A stretch of 43,086 bases of DNA, taken from the NCBI GenBank assembly GCA_028697885.1, contig JAQVER010000025.1:1-43086 (forward strand), given 5' to 3'. The position numbers and the translations under genes were made by a program. The notes below the pieces were generated by a model. The model made no database searches. It was not told the origin of the DNA and was given only the letters and a program-made list of their open reading frames with translations. The stretch is from Desulfocapsaceae bacterium. GTDB lineage: Bacteria; Desulfobacterota; Desulfobulbia; Desulfobulbales; Desulfocapsaceae. This document shows, piece after piece, positions 1 to 8,899 of this stretch. Every line of letters starts with the position of its first letter. Position 1 is the first letter of the stretch.

Positions 1-2
1 TA

Positions 3-587
3 TCCGGAGCCGGCCTCTCTTTTTTCCTCCTTGCCCATCTCGCCGGTAATTCCATCTCTTTCTGGGGCAAAGAGGCATATAACTCCTATGCCGGTCATCT
101 CCATTCTCTCGGTTTGCTTCTTTATCGCCTTGAGATCCTCCTGTTTCTTCTCTTCCTGACCCATATCGTGACCGGAGTCACTCTCTTTCTTGAAAACCTC
201 TCAGCCCGACCAAACCGTTATGCCGTCCCTGAGAATAAGCGAAATTGGAGCGCCTCCACCATGCCGTATACCGGGATACTGATCCTGCTATTCCTTCTGG
301 TACATCTCCTGAACTTCCATTTTTCCACCAAGACGGTCTCCACCGCCGAATTGGTCAGAACCACCCTGAACGATCCGTTCATTGCCTTCTTCTATCTGTT
401 TTCACTGAGCGGACTGACCCTGCATGCCAGTCACGGATTCTGGAGTATTTTTCAGACTCTGGGAATCAATCACCCGAAATACAATACATTTCTGCAACGC
501 GGAGGAATGGCAATGGCTATCCTTATCGGTATGACTTTTATTTTGATCCCCCTTCTGATTGTGACGACTGATTCTTTTCTCCAATGA
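3..587 (+). CDS. sdhC: Succinate dehydrogenase/fumarate reductase cytochrome b subunit (b558 family), 5' truncated by window edge
   Basis: This is the membrane anchor that carries heme b and passes electrons between the quinone pool and the SdhAB flavoprotein/iron-sulfur arm. The reading frame is open from base 3 with no stop, and the codons before 114 already encode family-like sequence (a helix containing AHLAGN, then a loop with WGKEAYNSYAGHLHSLG). The true start therefore lies outside the window and the TTG at 114 is not a start. Hydrophobic segments continue through LLFLLFLTHIVTG, ILILLFLLVHLLNFHF and a final helix near the C terminus. Histidines inside these helices are the probable heme ligands. 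It is followed by sdhA after 54 bp on the same strand, the usual C-A-B order of the b558 type. Direction of catalysis (succinate oxidation or fumarate reduction) cannot be decided from sequence. Confidence 0.9.
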   Translation, partial: SGAGLSFFLLAHLAGNSISFWGKEAYNSYAGHLHSLGLLLYRLEILLFLLFLTHIVTGVTLFLENLSARPNRYAVPENKRNWSASTMPYTGILILLFLLVHLLNFHFSTKTVSTAELVRTTLNDPFIAFFYLFSLSGLTLHASHGFWSIFQTLGINHPKYNTFLQRGGMAMAILIGMTFILIPLLIVTTDSFLQ

Positions 588-641
588 AGCAAGCGCCGCT
601 GCAGACGGACTGAGACGCTCACTTATCGCCCAAAGGACATT

Positions 642-2555
642 ATGCAACTCAATCACCGTATACCATCAGGGCCCTTGACTGAAAAATGGGACCGTTTCCG
701 TTTCGAGACCAAGCTGATCAACCCAGCCAACAAACGCAAATTTGAGATCATCGTCGTCGGTGCCGGTCTGGCCGGAGCTTCGGCCTCAGCAACACTGGGC
801 GAACTCGGTTATAACGTCAATACCTTCTGCATCCAGGACAGCCCTCGACGCGGGCACAGCATCGCCGCCCAAGGCGGGATCAATGCCGCTAAAAACTACC
901 AGAACGACGGCGACAGTATCTGGCGGCTCTTTTACGACACTATCAAGGGCGGAGATTTCCGGGCGAGGGAGGCCAATGTCTACCGTCTGGCCCAGATCAG
1001 CAACCAGATCATCGATCAGTGTGTGGCCCAAGGCGTGCCTTTTGCCCGGGAATACGGCGGCCTGCTGGCTAACCGTTCCTTTGGGGGTGCCCAGGTCTCA
1101 CGCACCTTTTATGCCCGGGGCCAGACCGGCCAGCAACTCCTGCTCGGTGCCTACAGTGCCATGATGCGCCAGGTCAAGGCCGGCAAGGTAACTCTCCACC
1201 CCCGCTCCGAGATGATGGACCTGGTGGTCATCAATGGTCAGGCCCGGGGGATCGTCACCCGGAACCTGATTACCGGGGCCATTGAATCCTACGCCGCCGA
1301 TGCGGTGGTGCTGGCCACCGGCGGCTACGGCAACGCCTATTACCTTTCCACCAATGCCATGGCCTCCAATGTCACCGCCACCTGGCGAGCCTATAAGCGG
1401 GGAGCGGCCTTCGCCAACCCCTGTTTTGTCCAGATCCACCCGACCTGTATCCCCGTGCACGGCACCTATCAGTCGAAACTGACCCTGATGAGCGAGAGCC
1501 TGCGCAACGACGGCCGGGTCTGGGTACCGACCCGCACCGGAGACAAACGTCCACCGGCCGAGATCCCGGAAGCGGAACGGGACTATTACCTGGAAAAGAA
1601 ATATCCCAGTTTCGGCAATCTGGTGCCCAGAGATGTCGCCTCCAGAAACGCCAAGGAACAATGCGACCAAGGCAAAGGCGTTGGTGACACGGGGCTTGCT
1701 GTCTATCTCGATTTCAGCGAGGCCATCAACCGTCTTGGCGAGGTAGCCATCCGCCGGAAGTATGGCAATCTCTTCGACATGTATGAAAAAATCACCGGCC
1801 AGGATCCGGTAAAAGAGCCCATGACCATCTATCCCGCGGTTCACTACACCATGGGAGGACTCTGGGTCGATTATCATCTGATGAGCACGGTGCCCGGACT
1901 TTTTGTTCTGGGAGAGGCAAATTTCTCCGATCATGGCGCCAATCGCCTGGGGGCCAGCGCCCTCATGCAGGGTCTGGCCGATGGCTATTTCGTTCTGCCC
2001 GCCACCATCAGTTCTCATTTTGCCGAATCTTCTCTGCCACCGATTACCACCAGCCATCCTGCCTTCACCGAGGCCATGGACACAACAAAAGGCCGCATTC
2101 AGCGTCTTCTTTCAATTAACGGCAAGCGAACGCCTGACGACTTCCACCGGGAACTTGGGCTGCTGCTTTGGGACTACTGCGGCATGGCCCGCAACGAGGC
2201 CGGTCTCAAACTGGCACTTGGCCGTCTTCCTGATCTCAAGGAAAAATTCTGGCAGGATTTGAAAGTAACCGGCAGCGGTGCGGATCTGAATCAGACCCTG
2301 GAAAGGGCCGGGCGAGTGGCTGATTTCATTGAATTTGCCGAAATTATGATCCTTGATGCGCTGTCCAGGCAGGAATCATGCGGTTGTCATTTTCGTGAAG
2401 AAAGCCAGACCGGAGAACATGAGGCCAAACGCATGGACGACAAGTACTCATATGTCTCGGCATGGCAATACCAAGGTGAAGGTCAGACACCCAAACTGCA
2501 CAAGGAGCATCTGGTTTTTGAAAACATCCAGCTCAGTCAAAGGAGTTACACGTGA
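642..2555 (+). CDS. sdhA: Succinate dehydrogenase/fumarate reductase flavoprotein subunit
   Basis: This is the catalytic subunit that interconverts succinate and fumarate using covalently bound FAD. The 637-residue product has the N-terminal dinucleotide-binding motif [11 protein letters not shown], the [14 protein letters not shown] segment whose histidine is the usual covalent FAD attachment site, and the active-site region containing [10 protein letters not shown] and [15 protein letters not shown] ribosome-binding site (AAAGGAC) precedes the ATG. The length and the extra insertions are typical of the long b558-type flavoprotein rather than the shorter E. coli SdhA. sdhB begins inside the stop codon region (GTGA overlap), indicating translational coupling. 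Long open frames on the opposite strand here are shadows. Confidence 0.96.
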   Translation: MQLNHRIPSGPLTEKWDRFRFETKLINPANKRKFEIIVVGAGLAGASASATLGELGYNVNTFCIQDSPRRGHSIAAQGGINAAKNYQNDGDSIWRLFYDTIKGGDFRAREANVYRLAQISNQIIDQCVAQGVPFAREYGGLLANRSFGGAQVSRTFYARGQTGQQLLLGAYSAMMRQVKAGKVTLHPRSEMMDLVVINGQARGIVTRNLITGAIESYAADAVVLATGGYGNAYYLSTNAMASNVTATWRAYKRGAAFANPCFVQIHPTCIPVHGTYQSKLTLMSESLRNDGRVWVPTRTGDKRPPAEIPEAERDYYLEKKYPSFGNLVPRDVASRNAKEQCDQGKGVGDTGLAVYLDFSEAINRLGEVAIRRKYGNLFDMYEKITGQDPVKEPMTIYPAVHYTMGGLWVDYHLMSTVPGLFVLGEANFSDHGANRLGASALMQGLADGYFVLPATISSHFAESSLPPITTSHPAFTEAMDTTKGRIQRLLSINGKRTPDDFHRELGLLLWDYCGMARNEAGLKLALGRLPDLKEKFWQDLKVTGSGADLNQTLERAGRVADFIEFAEIMILDALSRQESCGCHFREESQTGEHEAKRMDDKYSYVSAWQYQGEGQTPKLHKEHLVFENIQLSQRSYT

Positions 2556-3313
2556 CAATCATTCACCTGACCCTCAAAATCTGGCGGCAGACCGGACCGG
2601 AGTCCAAAGGGTCGTTCAAGACATACGAATCAGGTCCGATCACCACCGCCATGTCCTTTCTCGAGATGCTTGATGTCTTGAACGAGCGGCTCATCCTCAG
2701 CGGCGAGGAGCCAGTGGCCTTTGACCATGATTGTCGGGAAGGCATCTGCGGGATGTGCGGCTCGGTGATCAACGGCACGCCCCATGGTCCGGAGAAAAAA
2801 ACCACGCTCTGCCAGCTGCACATGCGTCACTTTCAGGACGGCGACACCCTGGTCATCGAACCCTTTCGCTCCCGGGCCTTTAAACTTGTCAAGGACCTCA
2901 TCGTCGATCGCAGCGCCTTTGACGCCATCATTGCCGAGGGCGGCTATGTCTCCGTCAATACCGGCGGCACCCCTGACGCCAATGCCATCCCAATACCGAC
3001 CTTCACGGCAGAACAGGCACTCGATGCCGCTGAATGCATCGGTTGCGGGGCCTGCGTGGCAGCCTGCCCCAATGCTTCAGCCATGCTCTTTGTCGGGGCC
3101 AAGATATCCCATCTCGCCCTGCTGCCTCAAGGACAACCGGAACGAAGCAAAAGAGCCCTGGCCATGGTGAAAAAAATGGATGAACTGGGATTTGGTAACT
3201 GCGGAAATGAAAAGTATTGTGAAAAGGCTTGTCCGAAAGGGATCTCCATCAGCAATATTGCTCGTTTAAACCGGGAGTTCATGAGGGCAGCCTTCTGTTC
3301 TGTTGAGGAGTAG
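2552..3313 (+). CDS. sdhB: Succinate dehydrogenase/fumarate reductase iron-sulfur subunit
   Basis: This subunit carries electrons from the flavin to the membrane quinone site through three Fe-S clusters. The N-terminal plant-type [2Fe-2S] ligands are visible as [10 protein letters not shown] plus a later cysteine (TTLCQLHM). The C-terminal ferredoxin-like part has [13 protein letters not shown] and a second group [16 protein letters not shown]. The start is GTG at 2552, preceded by AGGAG with six bases spacing and overlapping the sdhA stop codon. At 253 residues it is full length. The gene converges with the hybrid kinase gene on the other strand, leaving only 29 bp between the stop codons and no obvious hairpin terminator. 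Confidence 0.96.
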   Translation: MTIIHLTLKIWRQTGPESKGSFKTYESGPITTAMSFLEMLDVLNERLILSGEEPVAFDHDCREGICGMCGSVINGTPHGPEKKTTLCQLHMRHFQDGDTLVIEPFRSRAFKLVKDLIVDRSAFDAIIAEGGYVSVNTGGTPDANAIPIPTFTAEQALDAAECIGCGACVAACPNASAMLFVGAKISHLALLPQGQPERSKRALAMVKKMDELGFGNCGNEKYCEKACPKGISISNIARLNREFMRAAFCSVEE

Positions 3314-3342
3314 TCCAAACAGATCGGAATTTTGAAAAAATT

Positions 3343-6300
3343 CTACAACCCTTTTTCGCCTACTTGGGCCTCTGAAGAAGATAACAGCTGTTGCAGCGCC
3401 TTCACAATATCCTCCATCTGAAATGGTTTAGCCACTGCGGCCAAGAAACCATACTGGCGACAATTTGCCATGATCGGGTCATTGGAATAGCCACTGGAAA
3501 CAATTACCTTGGCCGCCGGATCCAAGGCCAGGATCTCCTGCACCGCCTCCTTGCCGCCCATACCACCGGGGATAGTCAGGTCCATGATCACAAAATTGAT
3601 CGGTCTATTCTCATCACGATAGCTTCGGTATAAAGAGATCGCCTCCTTACCATCCCTGGCCTCCACCACCTCATACCCCAGATGGGTTAACATGGAGCTG
3701 ATCACCGTCCGAACTATTTCTTCGTCATCCATGATCATGATCCTGGCATTACCACCCTTTACTGCAGCAATAACATCGACACCACTGACCACGCTCCGTT
3801 CCTCCGAAGAGGATGAGACTGGAAGCAGAATAGTAAAGGTTGTTCCCTGCCCCGGTGTTGACTGCGCCGAGATATGCCCGCCGTGCTTACTGATGATGGA
3901 ATGAGTAATGGCAAGCCCCAGGCCGCTTCCCTCCTTTTTAGTGGTAAAGTATGGATCAAAGATCTTTTCAAGCACGTCTTCCGGGATTCCAATGCCCGTA
4001 TCGCTGATAATGATTCCAACAGCCCTCCCCGTATCAGGCAGAAAGGCTTTCTTCTCGGAATGGCCATCAACATTCTCACAGCGGACCTCGATGTTCCCCC
4101 CTTCCGGCATAGCATATATGGCATTAAGAATAATATTATGGATAACCTGACCGATCTGACCCTTATCAATATCCACCAGCCACAGGTCTTCAGGAATGAT
4201 ATATCGGCATGCTACCGAACTGCCATGCAGCACAAATTCAGCAGACTCTCTGATGATCTCACCGATAGAGGCTGTTTCCTTCACAGGCTCTCCGCCCTTG
4301 GAAAAGGTAAGCAACTGCTGGGTGAGATCCCGAGCCCTGAGAGAGGCCTTTTCTGCGGTTCGCAAAAGTTGTCGGGTCTCCTCTTCCAGATGGTTGTCCA
4401 ATTGGGCCAGGCTGAGATTACCCATGATGGAGGACAGGATATTGTTGAAGTCATGGGCTATTCCGCCAGCCAAAATCCCTACCGACTCCAGCTTTTTGAT
4501 CTTCAATCGCTCCTCCTCCGTGCGGGCCTCTTCAGTAACATCCCGGAAGACCAGAACAACCCCGACAGTGCGGCTCTCCTGATCACGAATCGGCGCCCCA
4601 CTGTCTGCAATGTTTCGTTCCCGTCCATCTCTGGCGATAAGAACGGTATGGTTGGCCAGACCGACAATCTGCCCGGAGGCTAAAACCTTATCCACCGGGT
4701 TTTCACAGGGCTGCCGGGTCTTCTCATTGATAATGGTAAAGACCTCAGTAAGCGGTCTTCCCTCGGCCTCTCTCTGCGTCCAACCGGTAAGCCGTTCGGC
4801 CACGGCATTGATCAGAACAATTCTCCCCTCAATATTGGTAGTGATGACCCCGTCGCCAATGCTGCGCAGGGTAACAGCCAGCCGTTCCTTTTCTGCAGCC
4901 AGGGCATTCAGCGCTTCCTTGCGAGGGGTTATGTCGAGGGCGATTTCCATCCGCACCAGTCGCCCGTCGGTCCAGGGGATGGCCTGATCACGGCATTCAT
5001 ACCACCTGCCAGTAACGGTATTCTGGAATTCCCAAAGGTAAGTACCTGTCGATTTGCCGGCACCATCCAGAAGCCGAGGATTCGTACAGAATTTACAGGG
5101 ACCGGCTTGACCAGACTGCAGGGTCTGCCAGCAGACCTTACCCACGATATCACCCCAAGCCTCCCGACCATACTGATTAATAAACAGTAGCTCATAGTTC
5201 TCCATGTCCGCTACGTAGACCAAGGCATCAAGACTGTTGACCACGGTACTGAAGCGCTCGATGGCGGAATTCCTTTCCCCCTCCGCCTGCTTGCGTTCCG
5301 AAATATTCAGGAAGGTGACCACTGCCCCAGTGACTTCTCCGTGTTGGCGGATGGGATAGGACCAGCATTCGACTGGAAAGCTGCTGCCATCTGCCCGCCA
5401 GAACAACTCGTTATCCGAATGGACTTCCCGCCCCAGTCGATAGCCATCATGCGCTATGCAGAGGGCAGCAGCGCATTGTGAGCCATCACTCTTTGAATGA
5501 TGGATAAGCTCGTGAATATTTATGCCGATAAGTTCTGCCTTATCCTTGAATCCCATGATACGGAGGAATGAATCATTACAGAAGGTACATCGACCTTCAA
5601 GATCAAGGCCGTATATCGCCTCGGCCGTAGAGTTAAGCAGCAACCGGATCTGCTCTTCACTGCTCCTCAAATGGGTATTTACTTCATTGACGGCAAAGGC
5701 CATTGCATTAATGGCTGCGGCGATCTGGGAAAACTCATCCACCACAGAGCCTTGACTGTCGGCAATAACCGGTTCCTTGCCCCCCGGTTCGTATGCTGCC
5801 AGGGAGTCAACAATGTTCCTCACCGGCACGGAAAAAAAACGATTGAGGACATACTGCAACAACAAGGTAATAACTATAAAAAAGACTAACATCTCAGCAA
5901 GCTGCCAGGCAATGCTGGTAATAATGGCCGTGGTGAGCATTTGGGATGGCAACTGCAGATAGACCGTCCAGCCCTTCGGCATATCCAGTTGTTCCCGCAA
6001 GGCGTAATACTTTTGCTGGTGATAGAGGTAAGACTGGAGACCAGATTTATCAGGGGCGGACATGTTTTTCAGATCAAAGGCCAAATTGTAACGGGTAGCC
6101 ACCAGTGATTGATCGGGATGGTAGACGACAACTCCTTCGGTGCTCAAGATAAAAAAAGACTGCTCTGGAAAAGCATTCCCTTTTTCCAGATTTTTCAGCA
6201 GGGGAACGAGGTTCTCCACATCCCGTTCATAGATCATGAGCAGCCCGTTCTTCAACGGATATTGCAAGGCGACCACCGAGCGTTTTGAAAAGACAGACTG

Positions 6301-6720
6301 AAAAACCTGGGATACCTTCCTGGCCTCCTGCACATGCACCATATGAGACGGATTAAACCCCAGATAGTTATTGAATTTTTCGGAGATCTGCACAACTTCT
6401 CCCTTCCTGTCCAGCACGTAGTAGATATCCAGGGGATCAGAGAAACGCATTCGCTCCCGAAGAATAGCCAGTATCATCTGGTCATTACCGTACGGCAGGG
6501 TTTTAATCAACTGCAGCAGCGAGCTATTATATTGGAGGAGCTTAACCGGGATCAGCGATTTGATGACCTTGATCTGAGCGTGCATCACCTTGGCATATTC
6601 ATTGATGTCTGCCTGATACTGAAGCCAGCCTACAATTACCGCAGAGAAGACAAAGGAAACAATGGCTACCAGAAACAGGAGAATCCGGAGGTGATGACGC
6701 AGGGAGCGGCCTGTCTTCAC
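3343..6720 (-). CDS. Membrane hybrid histidine kinase (Cache-HAMP-PAS-PAS-PAS-HisKA-HATPase-REC)
   Basis: A 1125-residue inner-membrane sensor. Transmembrane segments lie near residues 12-32 and 265-292 and bracket a Cache-like periplasmic sensing domain. A HAMP-like stretch (~293-345) and three PAS domains follow (~355-476, 487-600, 610-735). The second PAS contains CKFC, which may bind a metal or only structure the fold. The phosphoacceptor is H756 in GGIAHDFNN, followed by an ATPase domain with DTGIGIPEDVLEKIFDPYFTT (first and last parts are the N/G1 and F boxes) and GSGLGLA. A C-terminal receiver domain (IMIMDDEE, VIMDLTIPGG) makes it a hybrid. The start is GTG overlapping the stop of the binding-protein gene upstream (GTGA), so the two proteins are co-translated and probably form one signalling unit. 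No separate output regulator is next to it. Confidence 0.93.
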   Translation of the reverse strand: MKTGRSLRHHLRILLFLVAIVSFVFSAVIVGWLQYQADINEYAKVMHAQIKVIKSLIPVKLLQYNSSLLQLIKTLPYGNDQMILAILRERMRFSDPLDIYYVLDRKGEVVQISEKFNNYLGFNPSHMVHVQEARKVSQVFQSVFSKRSVVALQYPLKNGLLMIYERDVENLVPLLKNLEKGNAFPEQSFFILSTEGVVVYHPDQSLVATRYNLAFDLKNMSAPDKSGLQSYLYHQQKYYALREQLDMPKGWTVYLQLPSQMLTTAIITSIAWQLAEMLVFFIVITLLLQYVLNRFFSVPVRNIVDSLAAYEPGGKEPVIADSQGSVVDEFSQIAAAINAMAFAVNEVNTHLRSSEEQIRLLLNSTAEAIYGLDLEGRCTFCNDSFLRIMGFKDKAELIGINIHELIHHSKSDGSQCAAALCIAHDGYRLGREVHSDNELFWRADGSSFPVECWSYPIRQHGEVTGAVVTFLNISERKQAEGERNSAIERFSTVVNSLDALVYVADMENYELLFINQYGREAWGDIVGKVCWQTLQSGQAGPCKFCTNPRLLDGAGKSTGTYLWEFQNTVTGRWYECRDQAIPWTDGRLVRMEIALDITPRKEALNALAAEKERLAVTLRSIGDGVITTNIEGRIVLINAVAERLTGWTQREAEGRPLTEVFTIINEKTRQPCENPVDKVLASGQIVGLANHTVLIARDGRERNIADSGAPIRDQESRTVGVVLVFRDVTEEARTEEERLKIKKLESVGILAGGIAHDFNNILSSIMGNLSLAQLDNHLEEETRQLLRTAEKASLRARDLTQQLLTFSKGGEPVKETASIGEIIRESAEFVLHGSSVACRYIIPEDLWLVDIDKGQIGQVIHNIILNAIYAMPEGGNIEVRCENVDGHSEKKAFLPDTGRAVGIIISDTGIGIPEDVLEKIFDPYFTTKKEGSGLGLAITHSIISKHGGHISAQSTPGQGTTFTILLPVSSSSEERSVVSGVDVIAAVKGGNARIMIMDDEEIVRTVISSMLTHLGYEVVEARDGKEAISLYRSYRDENRPINFVIMDLTIPGGMGGKEAVQEILALDPAAKVIVSSGYSNDPIMANCRQYGFLAAVAKPFQMEDIVKALQQLLSSSEAQVGEKGL

Positions 6721-7847
6721 TCGATTTCACCATTATTGACAAACCGTCCGTCCTTGACCACAATGTCATATACAGGTCTCATAACATCGCCGAAGCTGTC
6801 AAACTTGACAGGCCCCATAACCGATTCATATTCCCCTTGTAACAGGGCAGCCTTGAGCGACTTTCCATTGATATTTGTGCATCGTTTGAGGGCATCGGCA
6901 AGAATATAGACCATTTCATAGGCGCGATCCGCACGGGCCGTAGCCGCCTTGTGGAATTCTTCCTTTAACTCCTTAGAAAACTTTAGATACTCCGGACGTT
7001 TATTGTCCGGGTTAACAAAACTCACCATGGAAAGCCCTTCCATAGCCGGACCGCCGATCCTGAGCAACTCGGGTGACTGAGCCCAGGTGGTAGCAATGAG
7101 AGGACCAGTGAAATTAAGATTGCGGAGCTTCTGGGCAGCAACCGCGGTCATGCTCGACTCGGTGAGCAGAAGCACAGCCTCGGGATGCGAAGCAAGTAGA
7201 TCGCTGGTCAACTGTTGCCAGTCAGCATTTTCACAGGACATGAACTGCACAGAGTTCAAAGACCCCTGATAATACTTCTTCAACTGCGCCATATAGTCCT
7301 CAACAAAATCGGCATTACCCATGTCCATGAGAACGGAAACCGAAGCTATGCCTTGTGCCTTAAGCAGGGCCGCCGTCTTTATCCCATAGAGATTACAATC
7401 AATGGCCGTTCTGAAAAAAAAGTCATCCTTGCCCGAAAGCTTGGTAGTGGCGGTATAGGCGGAAATCAACACCGTATCGTGGGAAGTGACTAAGGGATAG
7501 GCCTTGACTGTATTCGCCGAAAGGCTGTGACCAATAATGGCGACGACCTTCTCAGCCAGCAGAGAGCTGTCCGCTTTTTCGATGCCGGCATCGCTGTTTT
7601 CATCATCGCGGACCAGTAGCATGAGCGGGCGGCCTTGGATGCCGCCCTGAGCGTTGATCTCATCCACCGCCAGCAGGGCGCCGTTTCTGATATGTTCACC
7701 AGCCTCTCCCCCCCGTCCACTCAGGTTAATAGAAAGCCCTATTTTAATGGGTTCATGGGGCTGGGATTTGCAGCCCCCCAGTAGAAGAGACAGATTCACA
7801 GGAAGCAACAACAGACATAACCACAAGAGGACGGTTTTCTTATTCAT
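6717..7847 (-). CDS. Periplasmic ligand-binding lipoprotein (branched-chain amino acid/LivK-type, Peripla_BP_6)
   Basis: A 376-residue extracytoplasmic binding protein of the type that feeds Liv ABC transporters. The N terminus is a lipoprotein signal ending in the lipobox LLGGC, so the mature protein is anchored to the membrane through a lipid-modified cysteine. Family-like segments follow: IKIGLSINLSGRGGEAGEHI, VDEINAQGGIQGRPL, VVAIIGHSLSANT and a C-terminal YDIVVKDGRF. A GGGGGT ribosome-binding site precedes the ATG. No permease or ATPase genes are nearby. Instead it overlaps a Cache-PAS hybrid kinase by four bases, so I infer a sensory rather than transport role: ligand-loaded protein presented to the kinase. 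The ligand cannot be told from sequence. Confidence 0.88.
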   Translation of the reverse strand: MNKKTVLLWLCLLLLPVNLSLLLGGCKSQPHEPIKIGLSINLSGRGGEAGEHIRNGALLAVDEINAQGGIQGRPLMLLVRDDENSDAGIEKADSSLLAEKVVAIIGHSLSANTVKAYPLVTSHDTVLISAYTATTKLSGKDDFFFRTAIDCNLYGIKTAALLKAQGIASVSVLMDMGNADFVEDYMAQLKKYYQGSLNSVQFMSCENADWQQLTSDLLASHPEAVLLLTESSMTAVAAQKLRNLNFTGPLIATTWAQSPELLRIGGPAMEGLSMVSFVNPDNKRPEYLKFSKELKEEFHKAATARADRAYEMVYILADALKRCTNINGKSLKAALLQGEYESVMGPVKFDSFGDVMRPVYDIVVKDGRFVNNGEIE

Positions 7848-7928
7848 CTTGCACCCCCTAAAAAAAACAAGAATATTTTACAGTTACATATGTAAACACC
7901 CAAAATTTTTCTCCATAACACGTTTAAA

Positions 7929-8363
7929 TCAGGATGTAATAACTTCACTCAAGAGATTTCGCAGATCGAAAATCAGGGTTACCCCATCCGTCTCCATCAC
8001 CAGGGCACGAAGTCCCCGTAATTGGGTTCGCGCGGCAACCATATCGGGCAGCGGCTGGATGAGGTCAACAGCAAGTTCATGCAACTCCACCGGCGCGGCA
8101 ACAGAAAGTTCGACCTCCGATTCGGGTAGGCGGATGGTCACAATCTGGCGGTGCAAGCATGCTTTGTTTGGTTCCGGCAGCCCCAGCAAAGAGCCGATCG
8201 CCGGATACGTCCCGCTGTTTTCATCGGTGAGCGGCTGTAAGGCCCGCACTTGCCGTGCTTCCAGAGCACAACGCTGCCCGCCGACACAAAAAGTCACTAC
8301 CTCCAGCGTGGTGCTGAACGCTGGAGATAATACATGGCCGAGATTGCCCAGCACCTCGCTCAT
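7929..8363 (-). CDS. cheW: CheW-like scaffold protein (second copy, divergent)
   Basis: A 144-residue CheW-fold protein that would couple the receptor to CheA. Family-like strands are visible: EVVTFCVGGQRCALEARQVRALQPL at the start (the first strand pair) and GVTLIFDLRNLL at the end. The middle is divergent and slightly short compared with canonical CheW. It overlaps the upstream cheW copy by four bases (ATGA) and is the last gene of the chemosensory operon. Wsp-type systems carry two different CheW proteins (WspB and WspD), which fits this pair. It could instead be a CheW-related adaptor with a specialised partner. Confidence 0.82.
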   Translation of the reverse strand: MSEVLGNLGHVLSPAFSTTLEVVTFCVGGQRCALEARQVRALQPLTDENSGTYPAIGSLLGLPEPNKACLHRQIVTIRLPESEVELSVAAPVELHELAVDLIQPLPDMVAARTQLRGLRALVMETDGVTLIFDLRNLLSEVITS

Positions 8364-8878
8364 CCCAGTCCGTGACTGTAATCGGCGAAGATACGATCCA
8401 GATCGAGCGCGGTCACAGTTTTTTCTTTAAACTGCAAAATACCTGAAACAATCGCGCGCAGATGCTCCGGCAGAGTAGTTGGCGGCTTGTGGATATTGCT
8501 CAAAAGCACATCCACCACATCAACCACCTTATCGACACGAATGGTGCTGCTCATACCGGCTCCGGACCCAAGCAGGTATGAAGAAGATGACATATCCACA
8601 GATTCGGGCAACTGCAACAATTCATGCAGACTGATCACTGACTCGATGTCACCACGAACATTGATGACACCTTCCAGTGATGTCGGGCAACCGGGCACAA
8701 AAAAGACATCAACCTGGGACAAAATTTCTCTGATTTTTTCACCTTGGAAGGCAAACCAATCGCCTTGCAGCTCAAAGATAACCAGCTTTGCCGTCGGTTC
8801 ATCCACATTGACAATTTCACGTTTGGCTTCGCGTCGCTGGCTCAGGACCTGGTCAAGTGTCATCTCTTGCTTATTCAT
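8360..8878 (-). CDS. cheW: CheW scaffold protein
   Basis: A 172-residue CheW with a 25-residue polar N-terminal extension, then the typical fold: KLVIFELQGDWFAFQGEKI, EGVINVRGDIESVISLHELL and a final strand KTVTALDLDRIF. The phrase VINVRG followed by a hydrophobic L-rich stretch is the CheW signature. A strong ribosome-binding site (GGAGG) lies upstream of the ATG. It links the MCP arrays to the CheA kinase. It sits between the diguanylate cyclase gene (22 bp upstream) and the second cheW, with which it overlaps. Confidence 0.9.
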   Translation of the reverse strand: MNKQEMTLDQVLSQRREAKREIVNVDEPTAKLVIFELQGDWFAFQGEKIREILSQVDVFFVPGCPTSLEGVINVRGDIESVISLHELLQLPESVDMSSSSYLLGSGAGMSSTIRVDKVVDVVDVLLSNIHKPPTTLPEHLRAIVSGILQFKEKTVTALDLDRIFADYSHGLG

Positions 8879-8899
8879 CTGCTGTCCTCCAAAATCGGC

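Noticed and set aside
114..587. TTG at 114 as the start of sdhC
   Set aside because: The frame continues to the window edge with conserved b558-family sequence, so the gene is truncated by the window.
1098..2057. 319-codon open frame on the minus strand inside sdhA
   Set aside because: It is a shadow of a GC-rich, strongly conserved gene on the other strand; no ribosome-binding site or family features.
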